Shown piece by piece: positions 19,540-27,923 of a DNA stretch of 64,000 bases (position 1 is the stretch's first letter; the number at the start of each line of letters is the position of its first letter). Location of the stretch: NCBI RefSeq assembly GCF_048537545.1, contig NZ_CP183218.1. One strand, given 5' to 3'. Below the pieces are notes generated by a model that did no database searches, was not told where the DNA came from, and was given only the letters and a program-made list of their open reading frames with translations. A program made the position numbers and the translations under genes. The DNA is from Chania fonticola_B (GTDB taxonomy: Bacteria; Pseudomonadota; Gammaproteobacteria; Enterobacterales; Enterobacteriaceae).

Positions 19540-19696
19540 ATACCAAACGGCTTAAGTGCCGATAAATGCGAGGGCAGAGCCCTGCAATATGCCGCCACAG
19601 TGGGCCGCGGCAACAACAAAAACGCCCCAAATGCTATTGTTGACGGTTTCGCCGACCGACACCAACCCAAATACTCTGAAGTGTGGATACCGTCTT

Positions 19697-21535
19697 ATGG
19701 AGCAAAACCCGCAGTCACAGCTTAAACTTCTTGTCCAACGTGGTAAGGAGCAAGGCTATCTGACCTATGCTGAGGTCAATGACCATCTGCCGGAAGATAT
19801 CGTCGACTCCGATCAGATCGAAGACATCATCCAGATGATTAACGACATGGGCATCCAGGTGATGGAAGAAGCACCGGACGCCGATGACCTGCTGCTGGCT
19901 GAAAATACCAACAGCACAGACGAAGATGCGGAAGAAGCTGCCGCTCAGGTGCTGTCCAGCGTAGAATCTGAAATCGGGCGTACCACTGACCCAGTGCGCA
20001 TGTACATGCGTGAAATGGGTACCGTTGAATTGCTGACGCGTGAAGGCGAAATCGACATCGCCAAGCGTATCGAAGACGGCATCAACCAGGTGCAGTGCTC
20101 GGTTGCTGAGTACCCTGAAGCCATCACCTATCTGCTGGAGCAGTACGATCGTGTCGAGGCTGGCGAAGCACGCCTGTCCGATCTGATCACCGGCTTCGTC
20201 GATCCTAACGCGGAAGAAGACATCGCCCCTACCGCTACTCACATCGGTTCTGAATTAACCACCGAAGAGCAGGACGACGACGACAAAGACGAAGATGAAG
20301 AAGACGAAGCTGAAGACGACAACAGCATCGATCCTGAACTGGCGCGCCAGAAGTTTACCGATCTGCGCGATCAGTACGAAGCCACTCGTCTGGTTATCAA
20401 AAAGAACGGCCGCAGCCACGCCAGCGCAGCAGAAGAGATCCTGAAGCTGTCTGAAGTGTTCAAGCAGTTCCGCCTGGTGCCAAAACAGTTCGACTTCCTG
20501 GTCAACAGCATGCGTACCATGATGGATCGCGTTCGTACGCAAGAACGTATCATCATGAAGCTGTGCGTTGAGCAGTGCAAAATGCCGAAGAAAAACTTCG
20601 TCACCCTGTTCGCCGGCAACGAAACCAGCGACACCTGGTTCGCAGCGGCACTGGCAATGGGTAAACCCTGGTCAGAGAAGCTGAAAGACGTTAATGAAGA
20701 TGTTCAGCGCAGCCTGCAAAAACTGCGTCAGATCGAAGAAGAAACCGGCCTGACCATCGAGCAGGTGAAAGACATCAACCGTCGTATGTCGATCGGTGAA
20801 GCGAAAGCCCGCCGCGCGAAGAAAGAGATGGTTGAAGCCAACTTGCGTCTGGTTATCTCGATCGCCAAAAAATACACCAACCGTGGCCTGCAGTTCCTGG
20901 ATCTGATCCAGGAAGGCAACATCGGCTTGATGAAAGCGGTAGACAAGTTTGAATACCGTCGTGGCTACAAGTTCTCGACTTACGCCACCTGGTGGATCCG
21001 TCAGGCTATCACCCGCTCTATCGCCGACCAGGCACGTACCATCCGTATTCCGGTGCATATGATTGAGACGATCAACAAGCTCAACCGTATTTCGCGCCAG
21101 ATGCTGCAAGAGATGGGCCGTGAGCCAACGCCGGAAGAGCTGGCCGAGCGTATGCTGATGCCAGAAGACAAAATCCGTAAGGTACTGAAGATCGCCAAAG
21201 AGCCGATCTCCATGGAAACGCCGATTGGTGATGATGAAGATTCACATCTGGGCGATTTCATCGAGGATACCACCCTCGAGCTGCCACTGGATTCTGCCAC
21301 TTCTGAAAGCCTGCGTTCTGCCACACATGACGTCCTGGCTGGCCTGACCGCACGTGAAGCGAAGGTGCTGCGTATGCGTTTCGGTATCGATATGAACACT
21401 GACCACACGCTGGAAGAAGTGGGCAAACAGTTCGACGTTACCCGTGAGCGTATTCGTCAGATCGAAGCCAAAGCGTTGCGTAAACTGCGCCACCCAAGCC
21501 GTTCAGAAGTGCTGCGTAGTTTCCTGGATGACTAA
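19697..21535 (+). CDS. rpoD: RNA polymerase primary sigma factor sigma-70
   Basis: A 612-residue sigma factor (E. coli 613). Regions are evident: 1.1 at the N-terminus (MEQNPQSQLKLLV), 1.2 (DPVRMYMREMG near 97), an acidic non-conserved insert rich in D and E near 190-215, region 2 (YATWWIRQAITR near 430) and the region 4 helix-turn-helix (VTRERIRQIEAKALRKLRHP near 582-601). A frame open from 19556 would add 47 unrelated residues; the ATG at 19697 is the family start. Third gene of the operon. Confidence 0.97.
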   Translation: MEQNPQSQLKLLVQRGKEQGYLTYAEVNDHLPEDIVDSDQIEDIIQMINDMGIQVMEEAPDADDLLLAENTNSTDEDAEEAAAQVLSSVESEIGRTTDPVRMYMREMGTVELLTREGEIDIAKRIEDGINQVQCSVAEYPEAITYLLEQYDRVEAGEARLSDLITGFVDPNAEEDIAPTATHIGSELTTEEQDDDDKDEDEEDEAEDDNSIDPELARQKFTDLRDQYEATRLVIKKNGRSHASAAEEILKLSEVFKQFRLVPKQFDFLVNSMRTMMDRVRTQERIIMKLCVEQCKMPKKNFVTLFAGNETSDTWFAAALAMGKPWSEKLKDVNEDVQRSLQKLRQIEEETGLTIEQVKDINRRMSIGEAKARRAKKEMVEANLRLVISIAKKYTNRGLQFLDLIQEGNIGLMKAVDKFEYRRGYKFSTYATWWIRQAITRSIADQARTIRIPVHMIETINKLNRISRQMLQEMGREPTPEELAERMLMPEDKIRKVLKIAKEPISMETPIGDDEDSHLGDFIEDTTLELPLDSATSESLRSATHDVLAGLTAREAKVLRMRFGIDMNTDHTLEEVGKQFDVTRERIRQIEAKALRKLRHPSRSEVLRSFLDD

Positions 21536-21554
21536 GGTTTAACAACCTCGTAAG

Positions 21555-21579
21555 AACCCCGGCTCGCCGGGGTTTTTTT
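21555..21579 (+). terminator. Rho-independent terminator of rpsU-dnaG-rpoD
   Basis: AACCCCGG (21555-21562), loop CTCG, CCGGGGTT (21567-21574), followed by a T tract. Confidence 0.93.
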
Positions 21580-21584
21580 ATGCC

Positions 21585-22073
21585 TTATTTTAACGCCAGG
21601 AATAGCTCGCGGTAACTCTCGGTAAGCTGCTCCAGCGTGGCACGATTCAATCCACTGGGATTAGGCAATACCCACACCTCGGTTTTACCCAGCATCATCT
21701 CCTGACGCCCCCAAGCGGCATTTCGCACGCCAAACGCACTGCTGAACGCCTGTTTCCCCAGAATTGCCAAAGCTCGCGGTTGGTAACGCAGAATTTTTTC
21801 TTTGAGCACCTCACCGCCACCGCGCAGTTCATCACGTGAAAGTTCGCTGGCCGCCACCGTTGGCCGCGCGACCAGAGCGGTGATCCCACAACCGTTATCT
21901 TGCAGCTGTAGCCACTGTTCCGGTGCCAGCTGGCGATCGGTGAAGCCCGCCTGATGGATCACCTTCCAGAAACGGTTACTGCCATTGGCAAAAGGATAGC
22001 CCTGATGGGCAGAGGAAAGGCCAGGATTGATGCCGCAGAACACCACCTGCAGGTTTGGCGCCAAGAGTTCCAT
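21585..22073 (-). CDS. mug: Mug, G:U/T mismatch-specific DNA glycosylase
   Basis: A 162-residue uracil-DNA glycosylase superfamily enzyme that removes uracil and ethenocytosine opposite guanine. The active-site motif GINPGLSS (near residue 14-21) and the WVLPNPSGLNR motif (near 138-148) are present. E. coli Mug is also next to rpoD. A GTG nine bases upstream (22082) is an alternative start; the ATG at 22073 is preferred because MELLAPNLQVVFCG aligns with the E. coli N-terminus. Confidence 0.93.
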   Translation of the reverse strand: MELLAPNLQVVFCGINPGLSSAHQGYPFANGSNRFWKVIHQAGFTDRQLAPEQWLQLQDNGCGITALVARPTVAASELSRDELRGGGEVLKEKILRYQPRALAILGKQAFSSAFGVRNAAWGRQEMMLGKTEVWVLPNPSGLNRATLEQLTESYRELFLALK

Positions 22074-22181
22074 GAGTATCACCAGTCCGTTAAAAGGAAT
22101 TAACCGCGGTTATCGCAAAATCTGCCTGCAATTACAACAGGCTAGAACTGTGCATAAAAACATCATATGGTTTTATGGGTG

Positions 22182-22211
22182 TAGACCTGCATCCCATGAT
22201 TACCGTATAAT
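22182..22211 (+). promoter_or_regulatory. Probable ileX promoter
   Basis: A perfect TATAAT (22206-22211) lies 10 bases before the tRNA, with a weak -35 (TAGACC, 22182-22187) 18 bases upstream and a GC-rich discriminator (ACGCCGCC), typical of stable-RNA promoters. Confidence 0.6.
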
Positions 22212-22221
22212 CACGCCGCCT

Positions 22222-22298
22222 GGCCCCTTAGCTCAGTTGGTTAGAGCAGGCGACTCATAATCGCTTGGTCACTGGTTCAAGTCCAGTAGGGGCCACCA
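22222..22298 (+). tRNA. ileX: tRNA-Ile2 (anticodon CAU, lysidine-modified type)
   Basis: A 77-nt cloverleaf with acceptor stem GGCCCCT/AGGGGCC, encoded CCA end and anticodon loop CTCATAA. It is nearly identical to E. coli ileX, whose CAU anticodon is converted to lysidine-AU to read AUA, and lies in the same place after mug. The 3' part from 22254 on is duplicated at 54592, so the present 3' half and terminator were supplied by the prophage at integration; the tRNA sequence is intact. Confidence 0.95.
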
Positions 22299-22313
22299 AA
22301 TTTTAGCTTTAAA
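22254..22313. repeat. attL of the P2-like prophage
   Basis: A 60-bp segment from the anticodon loop of ileX through CCA and 15 bases of flank (ends TTTAAA). It is identical to 54592-54651. Outside it the sequences differ at once (A/T on the left, A/T on the right), so the repeat limits are exact. Confidence 0.95.
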
Positions 22314-22326
22314 ATCATATAATTAA

Positions 22327-22350
22327 GCCACCTTCCACGGTGGCTTTTTT
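22327..22350 (+). terminator. Terminator after ileX (phage-supplied copy)
   Basis: GCCACC-TTCCAC-GGTGGC followed by six T. A different hairpin in the equivalent position beyond attR (54665) is presumably the original host terminator. Confidence 0.85.
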
Positions 22351-22440
22351 ATTGTCATATAGGTCACTGACCCCTTTTCGTCCCCCCATTCAAATTCTTC
22401 CCCCCTTGCCACCCCCTCTTTTCCGTAAACTCCAGGCATA

Positions 22441-22469
22441 AAAAAGCCCCGGATTTTCGGGGCTTCTTC
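22441..22469 (-). terminator. Terminator of the D-ogr late transcript
   Basis: On the minus strand AGCCCCGAAAATCCGGGGCT forms a hairpin followed by a T tract (A run from about 22440 on the plus strand), directly after the ogr stop. Confidence 0.85.
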
Positions 22470-22472
22470 GTT

Positions 22473-22691
22473 TTACATCATCATGCTTTGCTGGCCAAAA
22501 TGGTTTGGATGCGGCGGCACTGGACTCACCTTGCCGGGCGACATTATTGACCGCTCAACCGTCTCCATCGTGACGAAGGTGTGCCCGCAGTTGACGTTCT
22601 GGCACTGGTGGTAACGTTCTTTTGTGTTCTCGCTCAAGTAGCGACTAGAGCGAGCATGTGCAGCGGAACGGCATAAGTTGCAATGAAACAT
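22473..22691 (-). CDS. ogr: Ogr/Delta-family zinc-finger late-gene activator
   Basis: A 72-residue protein, the same length as P2 Ogr. A zinc-binding pattern C-x2-C (residues 4 and 7) and C-x4-C (residues 30 and 35; CQNVNC) is present, as in Ogr, 186 B and P4 Delta. These proteins bind upstream of late promoters and contact the RNA polymerase alpha subunit. Candidate target boxes with GTTGTTTGGTGGGCC-like sequence precede V, FI, O and P. Last gene of the late cluster, next to attL. Confidence 0.93.
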   Translation of the reverse strand: MFHCNLCRSAAHARSSRYLSENTKERYHQCQNVNCGHTFVTMETVERSIMSPGKVSPVPPHPNHFGQQSMMM

Positions 22692-22762
22692 GATTTACCA
22701 CCTCTCGTCATTCTCAAATAATGAACAGATGATAAACAATCATTCACTATTTGTGAATAACT

Positions 22763-23938
22763 TTATTCACTTTCGCCCTCTGACTCATACTCAACATCAG
22801 AAAGCCTCACCTCAAGCTCTAGCGCCGTCGTGTAGCCGCCATCACCCAGTGAGTGTGTTACCTTGGTGATGATCCATGCCTGTTCGTCTATAACGCGCTT
22901 AAAGCCTCTTACTGCAACCGGCGTTTCTGGGTATAAATCCGCACGCCCCATGGCGAGATTGAGCGAGAATTCAGCCACACCGCGTTGCAGTTTGTCCCAT
23001 TTGGCCTTGGCCGCCCGCATGGCCTGGGTCTTGGTGGCGTAAATGGTGGTCAGTGCAAACACGTTGTCAGCCTCGCCCGCCATATACTCGCCCTCACGTT
23101 CTTCCTTTGGCTTTGCCGGTGCCTTCTTGCTCGCCGTGGGTTGGGTGGCTTTGGGATGTTGCAGCGCACGCAGGTGCTTCTCTTTAGGCTTGCGCTTGAG
23201 TTTGACCTTTTTATTTTGCGCTGCCTTCGGGTCTTTGGTGTGAAGCCATTTAGCCGTGACGCCGGTATAGGCTCCCCGATCGGCAATCGCAAACTGATGT
23301 TGGTCACCGTCGCGGCGCTCGATGGTCACCTGCGGGATGGGTTTGCCGCTGGCGGTGACACCGCTGCCCCCATTGAGAAACAGCAATTTGCCCGCTTTGA
23401 CCGACACCTCCGCCCCGTTGCGCGTGGCAAGACGGGTCAGGAATTTGGCATCAGACTCCTGTGACTGGTCAATGTGCGGGATGGCAATACTGGCCAGTCC
23501 CTCGGCCACACTGGCCGTCAGTTTGTTGCGGGCTGCAATCTTCTCCAGCACAGCACCGAGGGTGGTGTCATGATAAGACTCCTCCCGGCGGGAGTTGAGC
23601 GAGCCACGAAAATCCGCGCTACGGGCGCGAATAGTCAGCGTGTCGGGCGCGCCCCGGTGCTCCACCTCATCCACCGTGAATGTGCCCTTGTTGACCAACG
23701 GCTGCCCCTGCCAGCCCAGCAGCAGCGAGAGCACCGCACCGCGCACCGGCATCATGACCTGTCCGTCAGCATCATCCAGTTCGATATCCAGTTGGTCAGC
23801 CTCAAAGCCGCGATTATCAACCAGGGCAAGTGACAGCAGACGCGGGCTGATGTTCTGCGTGATGTCCTTGCCCCCTAGGGTGAGCATAAAGGCCGGGGCC
23901 ACTTTTGCCCCCGCATCCAGCGTTAAACCGGGCATCAT
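22763..23938 (-). CDS. D: Phage tail protein gpD (late control D)
   Basis: A 391-residue tail-tip/hub protein of the P2 gpD (VgrG gp27-like) family, needed for tail assembly. The family core is clear at both ends (PAFMLTLGGKDIT..., and C-terminal VRLSDVEYE); a lysine-rich linker (KKVKLKRKPKEK, about 245-275) separates the halves. Overlaps gpU by 4 bp (23935-23938), showing coupled translation. Confidence 0.93.
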   Translation of the reverse strand: MMPGLTLDAGAKVAPAFMLTLGGKDITQNISPRLLSLALVDNRGFEADQLDIELDDADGQVMMPVRGAVLSLLLGWQGQPLVNKGTFTVDEVEHRGAPDTLTIRARSADFRGSLNSRREESYHDTTLGAVLEKIAARNKLTASVAEGLASIAIPHIDQSQESDAKFLTRLATRNGAEVSVKAGKLLFLNGGSGVTASGKPIPQVTIERRDGDQHQFAIADRGAYTGVTAKWLHTKDPKAAQNKKVKLKRKPKEKHLRALQHPKATQPTASKKAPAKPKEEREGEYMAGEADNVFALTTIYATKTQAMRAAKAKWDKLQRGVAEFSLNLAMGRADLYPETPVAVRGFKRVIDEQAWIITKVTHSLGDGGYTTALELEVRLSDVEYESEGESE

Positions 23939-24420
23939 GAAAATAGCCCTCCCATCGCTGTACCGGCCTTATCGGCCAACGTGCCAGCTTGACCGAGCAA
24001 GCCCTCAGCCTGCGCCCGCAAATCCCCATACATCGCCGTCAACGACTCGTCTACGCGGGTCAGCGTGAGCGAAAACTCAATGCGCCGCGCACTGCCGTCG
24101 GAAAAGAACTCGCTGCGGGTTTCACTGACGCTGTTGACCACAAACATCCCGTAAATGGTGCCGGTGCCCTCCAGCATTGGCCATGCCCGCCCCTCGACGG
24201 CCATCGCATCCAGGAGCTGCATCGAGACCTTGCCGCCGGTGATCTCCGGCATCAACACCCCGGATAACGTGATTTTTTCCTCACCGACGCCGAGAAACTG
24301 CAACGCCGGACGTAGGCCAATCCGGCTGTTGGATGGCCAGCGATAATCTACGTTACGTTGCAGGGTCTGATAGGGCAGCGTTTGCAGTCGAAACACAAAC
24401 AACCCCAGGATTAACATCAT
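23935..24420 (-). CDS. U: Phage tail completion protein gpU
   Basis: A 161-residue P2 gpU homologue (159 in P2), with the family N-terminus MMLILGLFVF, the DYRWPSNSRIG motif and LTRVDESL near residue 120. It acts in tail tube/tip assembly. Sits between T (14-bp gap) and D (4-bp overlap). Confidence 0.93.
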   Translation of the reverse strand: MMLILGLFVFRLQTLPYQTLQRNVDYRWPSNSRIGLRPALQFLGVGEEKITLSGVLMPEITGGKVSMQLLDAMAVEGRAWPMLEGTGTIYGMFVVNSVSETRSEFFSDGSARRIEFSLTLTRVDESLTAMYGDLRAQAEGLLGQAGTLADKAGTAMGGLFS

Positions 24421-24434
24421 GGTGACTCCCCTCT

Positions 24435-26882
24435 TTAGTCGCTGGCCAAGGTTGAACGCTGTGCCGCGCGGGCCTTGCGCTCGCGCTCCTCAACCACCTG
24501 CAGTAACATCCGCTTGGTTTGCGCCTCGGTCATGCCACCTGGGTGGCTGCTGGCCACGTGGAAGTTATTGACGCTGTTGTCCGTGTAGGACTTTCCACCC
24601 CCGGCGCTGACCGGCACATACGTCCCCGGCATGGCACCGCCTATCGGGTAGTAACCGCCCTGGCCTGCCCCGGCGGCGTAGTCGTTGGCTTTCTGCGCTT
24701 TCTTGTCGATGTCGCTGGATTCATTATTGATAATGCCGAGCTTCTCCAGCACCCAATCAATCCCCTGACGCAACTTGTTGAACGCTTTGAGCGGCAGCAT
24801 CAGCGCGTCAGCCACTGAGCGGCCAAACTCAACACCGGCGTTCTTGCAACGTTCAAGACTCTCTTGGCTGGACTTCACCGGTTTTAACAGGTCGGTGAAC
24901 CACTGCCACGCCTGCTTGAGCCAACCACCGAGGACATCAAACATCGGCTTAAGCGGAGTAAACAGTTCGCCAATCGGGGCAAATGCCTCCGAAATGCCGA
25001 TGATCACCCCGCTAAAGAAGGCGCTGATGGGTTCCCAATACTTGCGAATAAGCAGCGCCCCCGCAACGAACGCCGCGCCTACGGCGACAATCGGCCACGT
25101 CAGCGCCCCCAGCACGGCCATGATGGCCCCACCGGCGATGCTTACCGCCGTACCGAGGAAACCGGCAGCGGCCACGATGCCGTTAATCCCCGCAATCACC
25201 GGCCACGCGACCAACCCAATCCCACCCAACGCACCAATCAGCGCCAGAATGGCCGTGCTGACCATAAAGATTTTTTTCGTCAGCTCCGGGTTTTCCTTTG
25301 TCCACTTGCCCACCGTTGCCAGCCAGCCTGTCGCGGTGCGCGTCAGTTGTCTCAGTGCCGAATCCTGCTTTTCAAACACTTCAATACGCACATCTTCCCA
25401 GGCTGAAGTCAGGTTTTTTAAATCCCCGTCAAGGTTGTCGGTCTGGATTTTCGCAATCCTGTCCGTAGTCCCTTTCGCCCCGCCAATCGCCGCACGCTTC
25501 TCGGCCAATTTCCCGTTACCGGCGGCGGCTACGAGCTTAACGGCACCTTTCATGGCCTCCTCACCGAAAATGACTTTCAGGTATTCCGCCTGCTGCGCCG
25601 TACCGAGTTTGTTTTTCTTGAATGAGGCATGGATAGATTTAAGGATTTTTTCAACCGGCAGCATGTTGCCTTTGCCGTCGCGCGTTTTAACACCCAGTTC
25701 ACCCAGGGCCGCCGGTGATTGCCCTTGCGGAGCCTGTAAGCGGCTAAAGATGGCACTGGTGCCCGTCCCCGCCATGGAGGCTTTGATACCGTTGTCCGCC
25801 AAAATACCCAGCATGGCGGTGGTATCTTCAATGCTCGCCCCGGCGGCCTCGGCAATCGGCGCGGCATACTTCATCGCCTCACCCAGCTCGACAAGGTTGG
25901 TGTTTGACGAGGTAAACCCTTTGGTCATCACGTCAGCAATGCGCTCGATGTCCGCATTGGCAAGGTTAAAGGCTGACTGCATATTGGTGATGATGTCCGC
26001 AGCCTGCGCGATATCCACGTCAGCGGCCAGACTGAGGTTTACCGTTGAGCCGGTCGCGGCCAGCACGGAATCGGCGTCATAGCCTGATTTGGCCAGCGTG
26101 GTTTGCGTGCGTGCCACATCCCCCGGCGAGAAGGCCGTTGTCGCACCAATATCACGCGCCTGCTGACGAATGGCCTGAAGCTTTTCGTCTGATTTATCCA
26201 GGCCGAGAATGGCTTGCGTGCCTGACATTTGTTTGTCAAAACCCACGCCGGGCGCAATAAACCGACCCGTGGCATACAGGCCCGCCGTCGCAATTCCTAC
26301 CCCAGCAGCCCCCATACCCGCCACATTGCCCGCCAGTTGCTTACCGGCCTGATAGCGTTGCTGGACGCTACTTAACCGCGCCTGTTGCTGACTGACGCGC
26401 ACCAGTGCCTCACGCTGCCGATTGAGTTGGTTGGTGGTGTCGCTAATGGAGGCTCTGAGCCTGCGCTCATCATTGGCCAGCGTGCGAGTATTAATCCCGG
26501 CTTGCGTCAGCTCCTGGCGCTGGCGATGTACCGACTGGCGTAGACCATTGTACTTGAGCTGCAACTCGGCGGCTGAACGCTTGGCCGCCTCCATCACCTG
26601 CACTTGCGCACGGGTCGGATTGACCGTGTTTCTCAATGACACCGCCAGTGCGTTGGCGTTCTGCTTGGCTTTTTGCAGTGCTCGACCGGTAACAGCAAGC
26701 TGCGCACTCGACTCGCGAAAACCCTCAATACGTCTGGCTTGTGCATTCAGCTTTTTGAGGTCTTGCTGCGTGGTGCGGATGTTCGCAGACAGCGACCTGC
26801 TCGCTGTCTGGATGTGCTTGAAGGGTCGGCTGGCTTGGTCAACGGCTTTGAGTAGCACCTGCAACTTGACGTTGTTACTCAT
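24435..26882 (-). CDS. T: Tail tape measure protein gpT
   Basis: An 815-residue tape measure protein of the same length as P2 gpT, implying a P2-like tail length. The N-terminal 200 residues are alpha-helical/coiled coil (many R, Q, L repeats), the TIGR01760-type central region carries GATTAFSPGDVARTQTTLAKSG (near 245-266), and hydrophobic segments lie at about 545-620. Its ATG overlaps the stop of the frameshifted E' frame. Confidence 0.93.
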   Translation of the reverse strand: MSNNVKLQVLLKAVDQASRPFKHIQTASRSLSANIRTTQQDLKKLNAQARRIEGFRESSAQLAVTGRALQKAKQNANALAVSLRNTVNPTRAQVQVMEAAKRSAAELQLKYNGLRQSVHRQRQELTQAGINTRTLANDERRLRASISDTTNQLNRQREALVRVSQQQARLSSVQQRYQAGKQLAGNVAGMGAAGVGIATAGLYATGRFIAPGVGFDKQMSGTQAILGLDKSDEKLQAIRQQARDIGATTAFSPGDVARTQTTLAKSGYDADSVLAATGSTVNLSLAADVDIAQAADIITNMQSAFNLANADIERIADVMTKGFTSSNTNLVELGEAMKYAAPIAEAAGASIEDTTAMLGILADNGIKASMAGTGTSAIFSRLQAPQGQSPAALGELGVKTRDGKGNMLPVEKILKSIHASFKKNKLGTAQQAEYLKVIFGEEAMKGAVKLVAAAGNGKLAEKRAAIGGAKGTTDRIAKIQTDNLDGDLKNLTSAWEDVRIEVFEKQDSALRQLTRTATGWLATVGKWTKENPELTKKIFMVSTAILALIGALGGIGLVAWPVIAGINGIVAAAGFLGTAVSIAGGAIMAVLGALTWPIVAVGAAFVAGALLIRKYWEPISAFFSGVIIGISEAFAPIGELFTPLKPMFDVLGGWLKQAWQWFTDLLKPVKSSQESLERCKNAGVEFGRSVADALMLPLKAFNKLRQGIDWVLEKLGIINNESSDIDKKAQKANDYAAGAGQGGYYPIGGAMPGTYVPVSAGGGKSYTDNSVNNFHVASSHPGGMTEAQTKRMLLQVVEERERKARAAQRSTLASD

Positions 26883-27323
26883 TCGCGTGTCCGCTTCGTT
26901 GGAGCGCTTTATCGCGCCAGTTGAAAAGCTCCGACAGGCTCATCGGGTAAAGCTCTGACGGCGGCCAGTGGAAAATCACCGCAATATCCGCCATCAGGTC
27001 ATCAATCGAAAAGCCAGCGGGAAAGGTTAGCGTGCCGAATTCGGCGACAAAAAACCCACGACCTGCCCCGCCAGCGCCACCAGGTCAGGCAGCTCCAGCA
27101 AAGCGACCTCGCTTTCAGTCAGTGACGGGTACGTCATGCGCGGCAAAACTTTGATTAGCGCATCAACATCCGACCCGGCCACCGACGCCAGACTCACCCC
27201 GCGCAGGGTGCCCGCGTTAGGCTTAATCAGCGTCACCGACTCAATCAGGGTATCGCCACGCTTGACCGGCGTATCCAGGGTGACCACGTTCGGGTTTTCT
27301 GCTGCTTTATCTGCTTTTTTCAT
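26875..27323 (-). CDS. E: gpE and gpE+E' tail assembly chaperones (programmed -1 frameshift)
   Basis: The zero frame (27027-27323) encodes a 98-residue gpE ending VVGFLSPNSAR. A -1 slip on T TTT TTG at 27048-27054 continues the protein as ...VGFFVAEFGTLTFPAGF... to the TAA at 26875, giving about 149 residues. The extension contains SIDDLMADIAVIFHWPPSELYPMSL, the conserved E' module seen in P2. Such G/GT-like pairs set the ratio of two chaperones that load the tape measure protein, whose gene T starts inside the E' stop. Confidence 0.88.
27048..27054 (-). promoter_or_regulatory. T6G slippery site for -1 frameshifting
   Basis: TTTTTTG on the minus strand, in frame T TTT TTG, located ten codons before the gpE stop. 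It is the same heptamer used in P2 gene E. Confidence 0.85.
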
Positions 27324-27386
27324 TGGGGTTTCTCACTTTTTTAACAGGGGGGAAAGGTGCGGCCAGCCACGCTGACCGCCGGTACA

Positions 27387-27908
27387 TTACGACAGGCCGA
27401 TATTGCGGCGATGGCGCTCCAACATGTCGACACCGTTCACGCGCTCAATCATGTTGATGGTGTCGATTTCGATACGCTCTTTGCCGTCAATGGTCAGCTT
27501 GTAATAGGTGCATTGGGTGGTGATTTTGGTCTCGGTATCCTCACCCTGTTTCTGCTCGCCAAAATCCATTTCTTTATGGCGACCACGCAGCACAATCTCG
27601 ACGGCCACCACGTCGCCGGTGTCATCACGCTGGTAAGAGCCACAAAAACGCAGCGGCACGGTGGCCGCACTGGCGGCAGCGTATTGCCCCCACAGAGCGT
27701 CATCAGGCAAACCGCCGATGGCCCATTCCACGTTTAGCGCCTCATCGTCCAGGCCAAAATCCACCGGGGCGCTGCCGTTCATGCCGCCGCCGCGATAGTT
27801 TTCCAGCTTGCGGGTCAGTTTCGGCAAGGTCACCGAACTGACAATACCCATGTAGCTCAAGCCGTCGTTAAACAGGTTGAGGTATTTCAGTTTGCGCGGG
27901 AGTGCCAT
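27387..27908 (-). CDS. FII: Major tail tube protein gpFII
   Basis: A 173-residue tail tube protein (172 in P2 FII) starting MALPRKLKYLNLF. The family core ENYRGGGMNGSAPVDFGLDD is visible near residue 36-55. Stacked hexamers form the tube through which DNA passes. Located directly after the sheath gene FI (15-bp gap), which gives the expected stoichiometric co-expression. Confidence 0.94.
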   Translation of the reverse strand: MALPRKLKYLNLFNDGLSYMGIVSSVTLPKLTRKLENYRGGGMNGSAPVDFGLDDEALNVEWAIGGLPDDALWGQYAAASAATVPLRFCGSYQRDDTGDVVAVEIVLRGRHKEMDFGEQKQGEDTETKITTQCTYYKLTIDGKERIEIDTINMIERVNGVDMLERHRRNIGLS

Positions 27909-27923
27909 GTGTTACGTGTCCTC

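Noticed and set aside
19556..19696. Longer N-terminus of sigma-70
   Set aside because: Primary sigma factors start at MEQNPQSQLK; the extra codons are the dnaG-rpoD spacer.
20255..20542. Antisense frame rich in V and F inside rpoD
   Set aside because: It is the complement of the acidic GA-rich repeat encoding the D/E insert of sigma-70.
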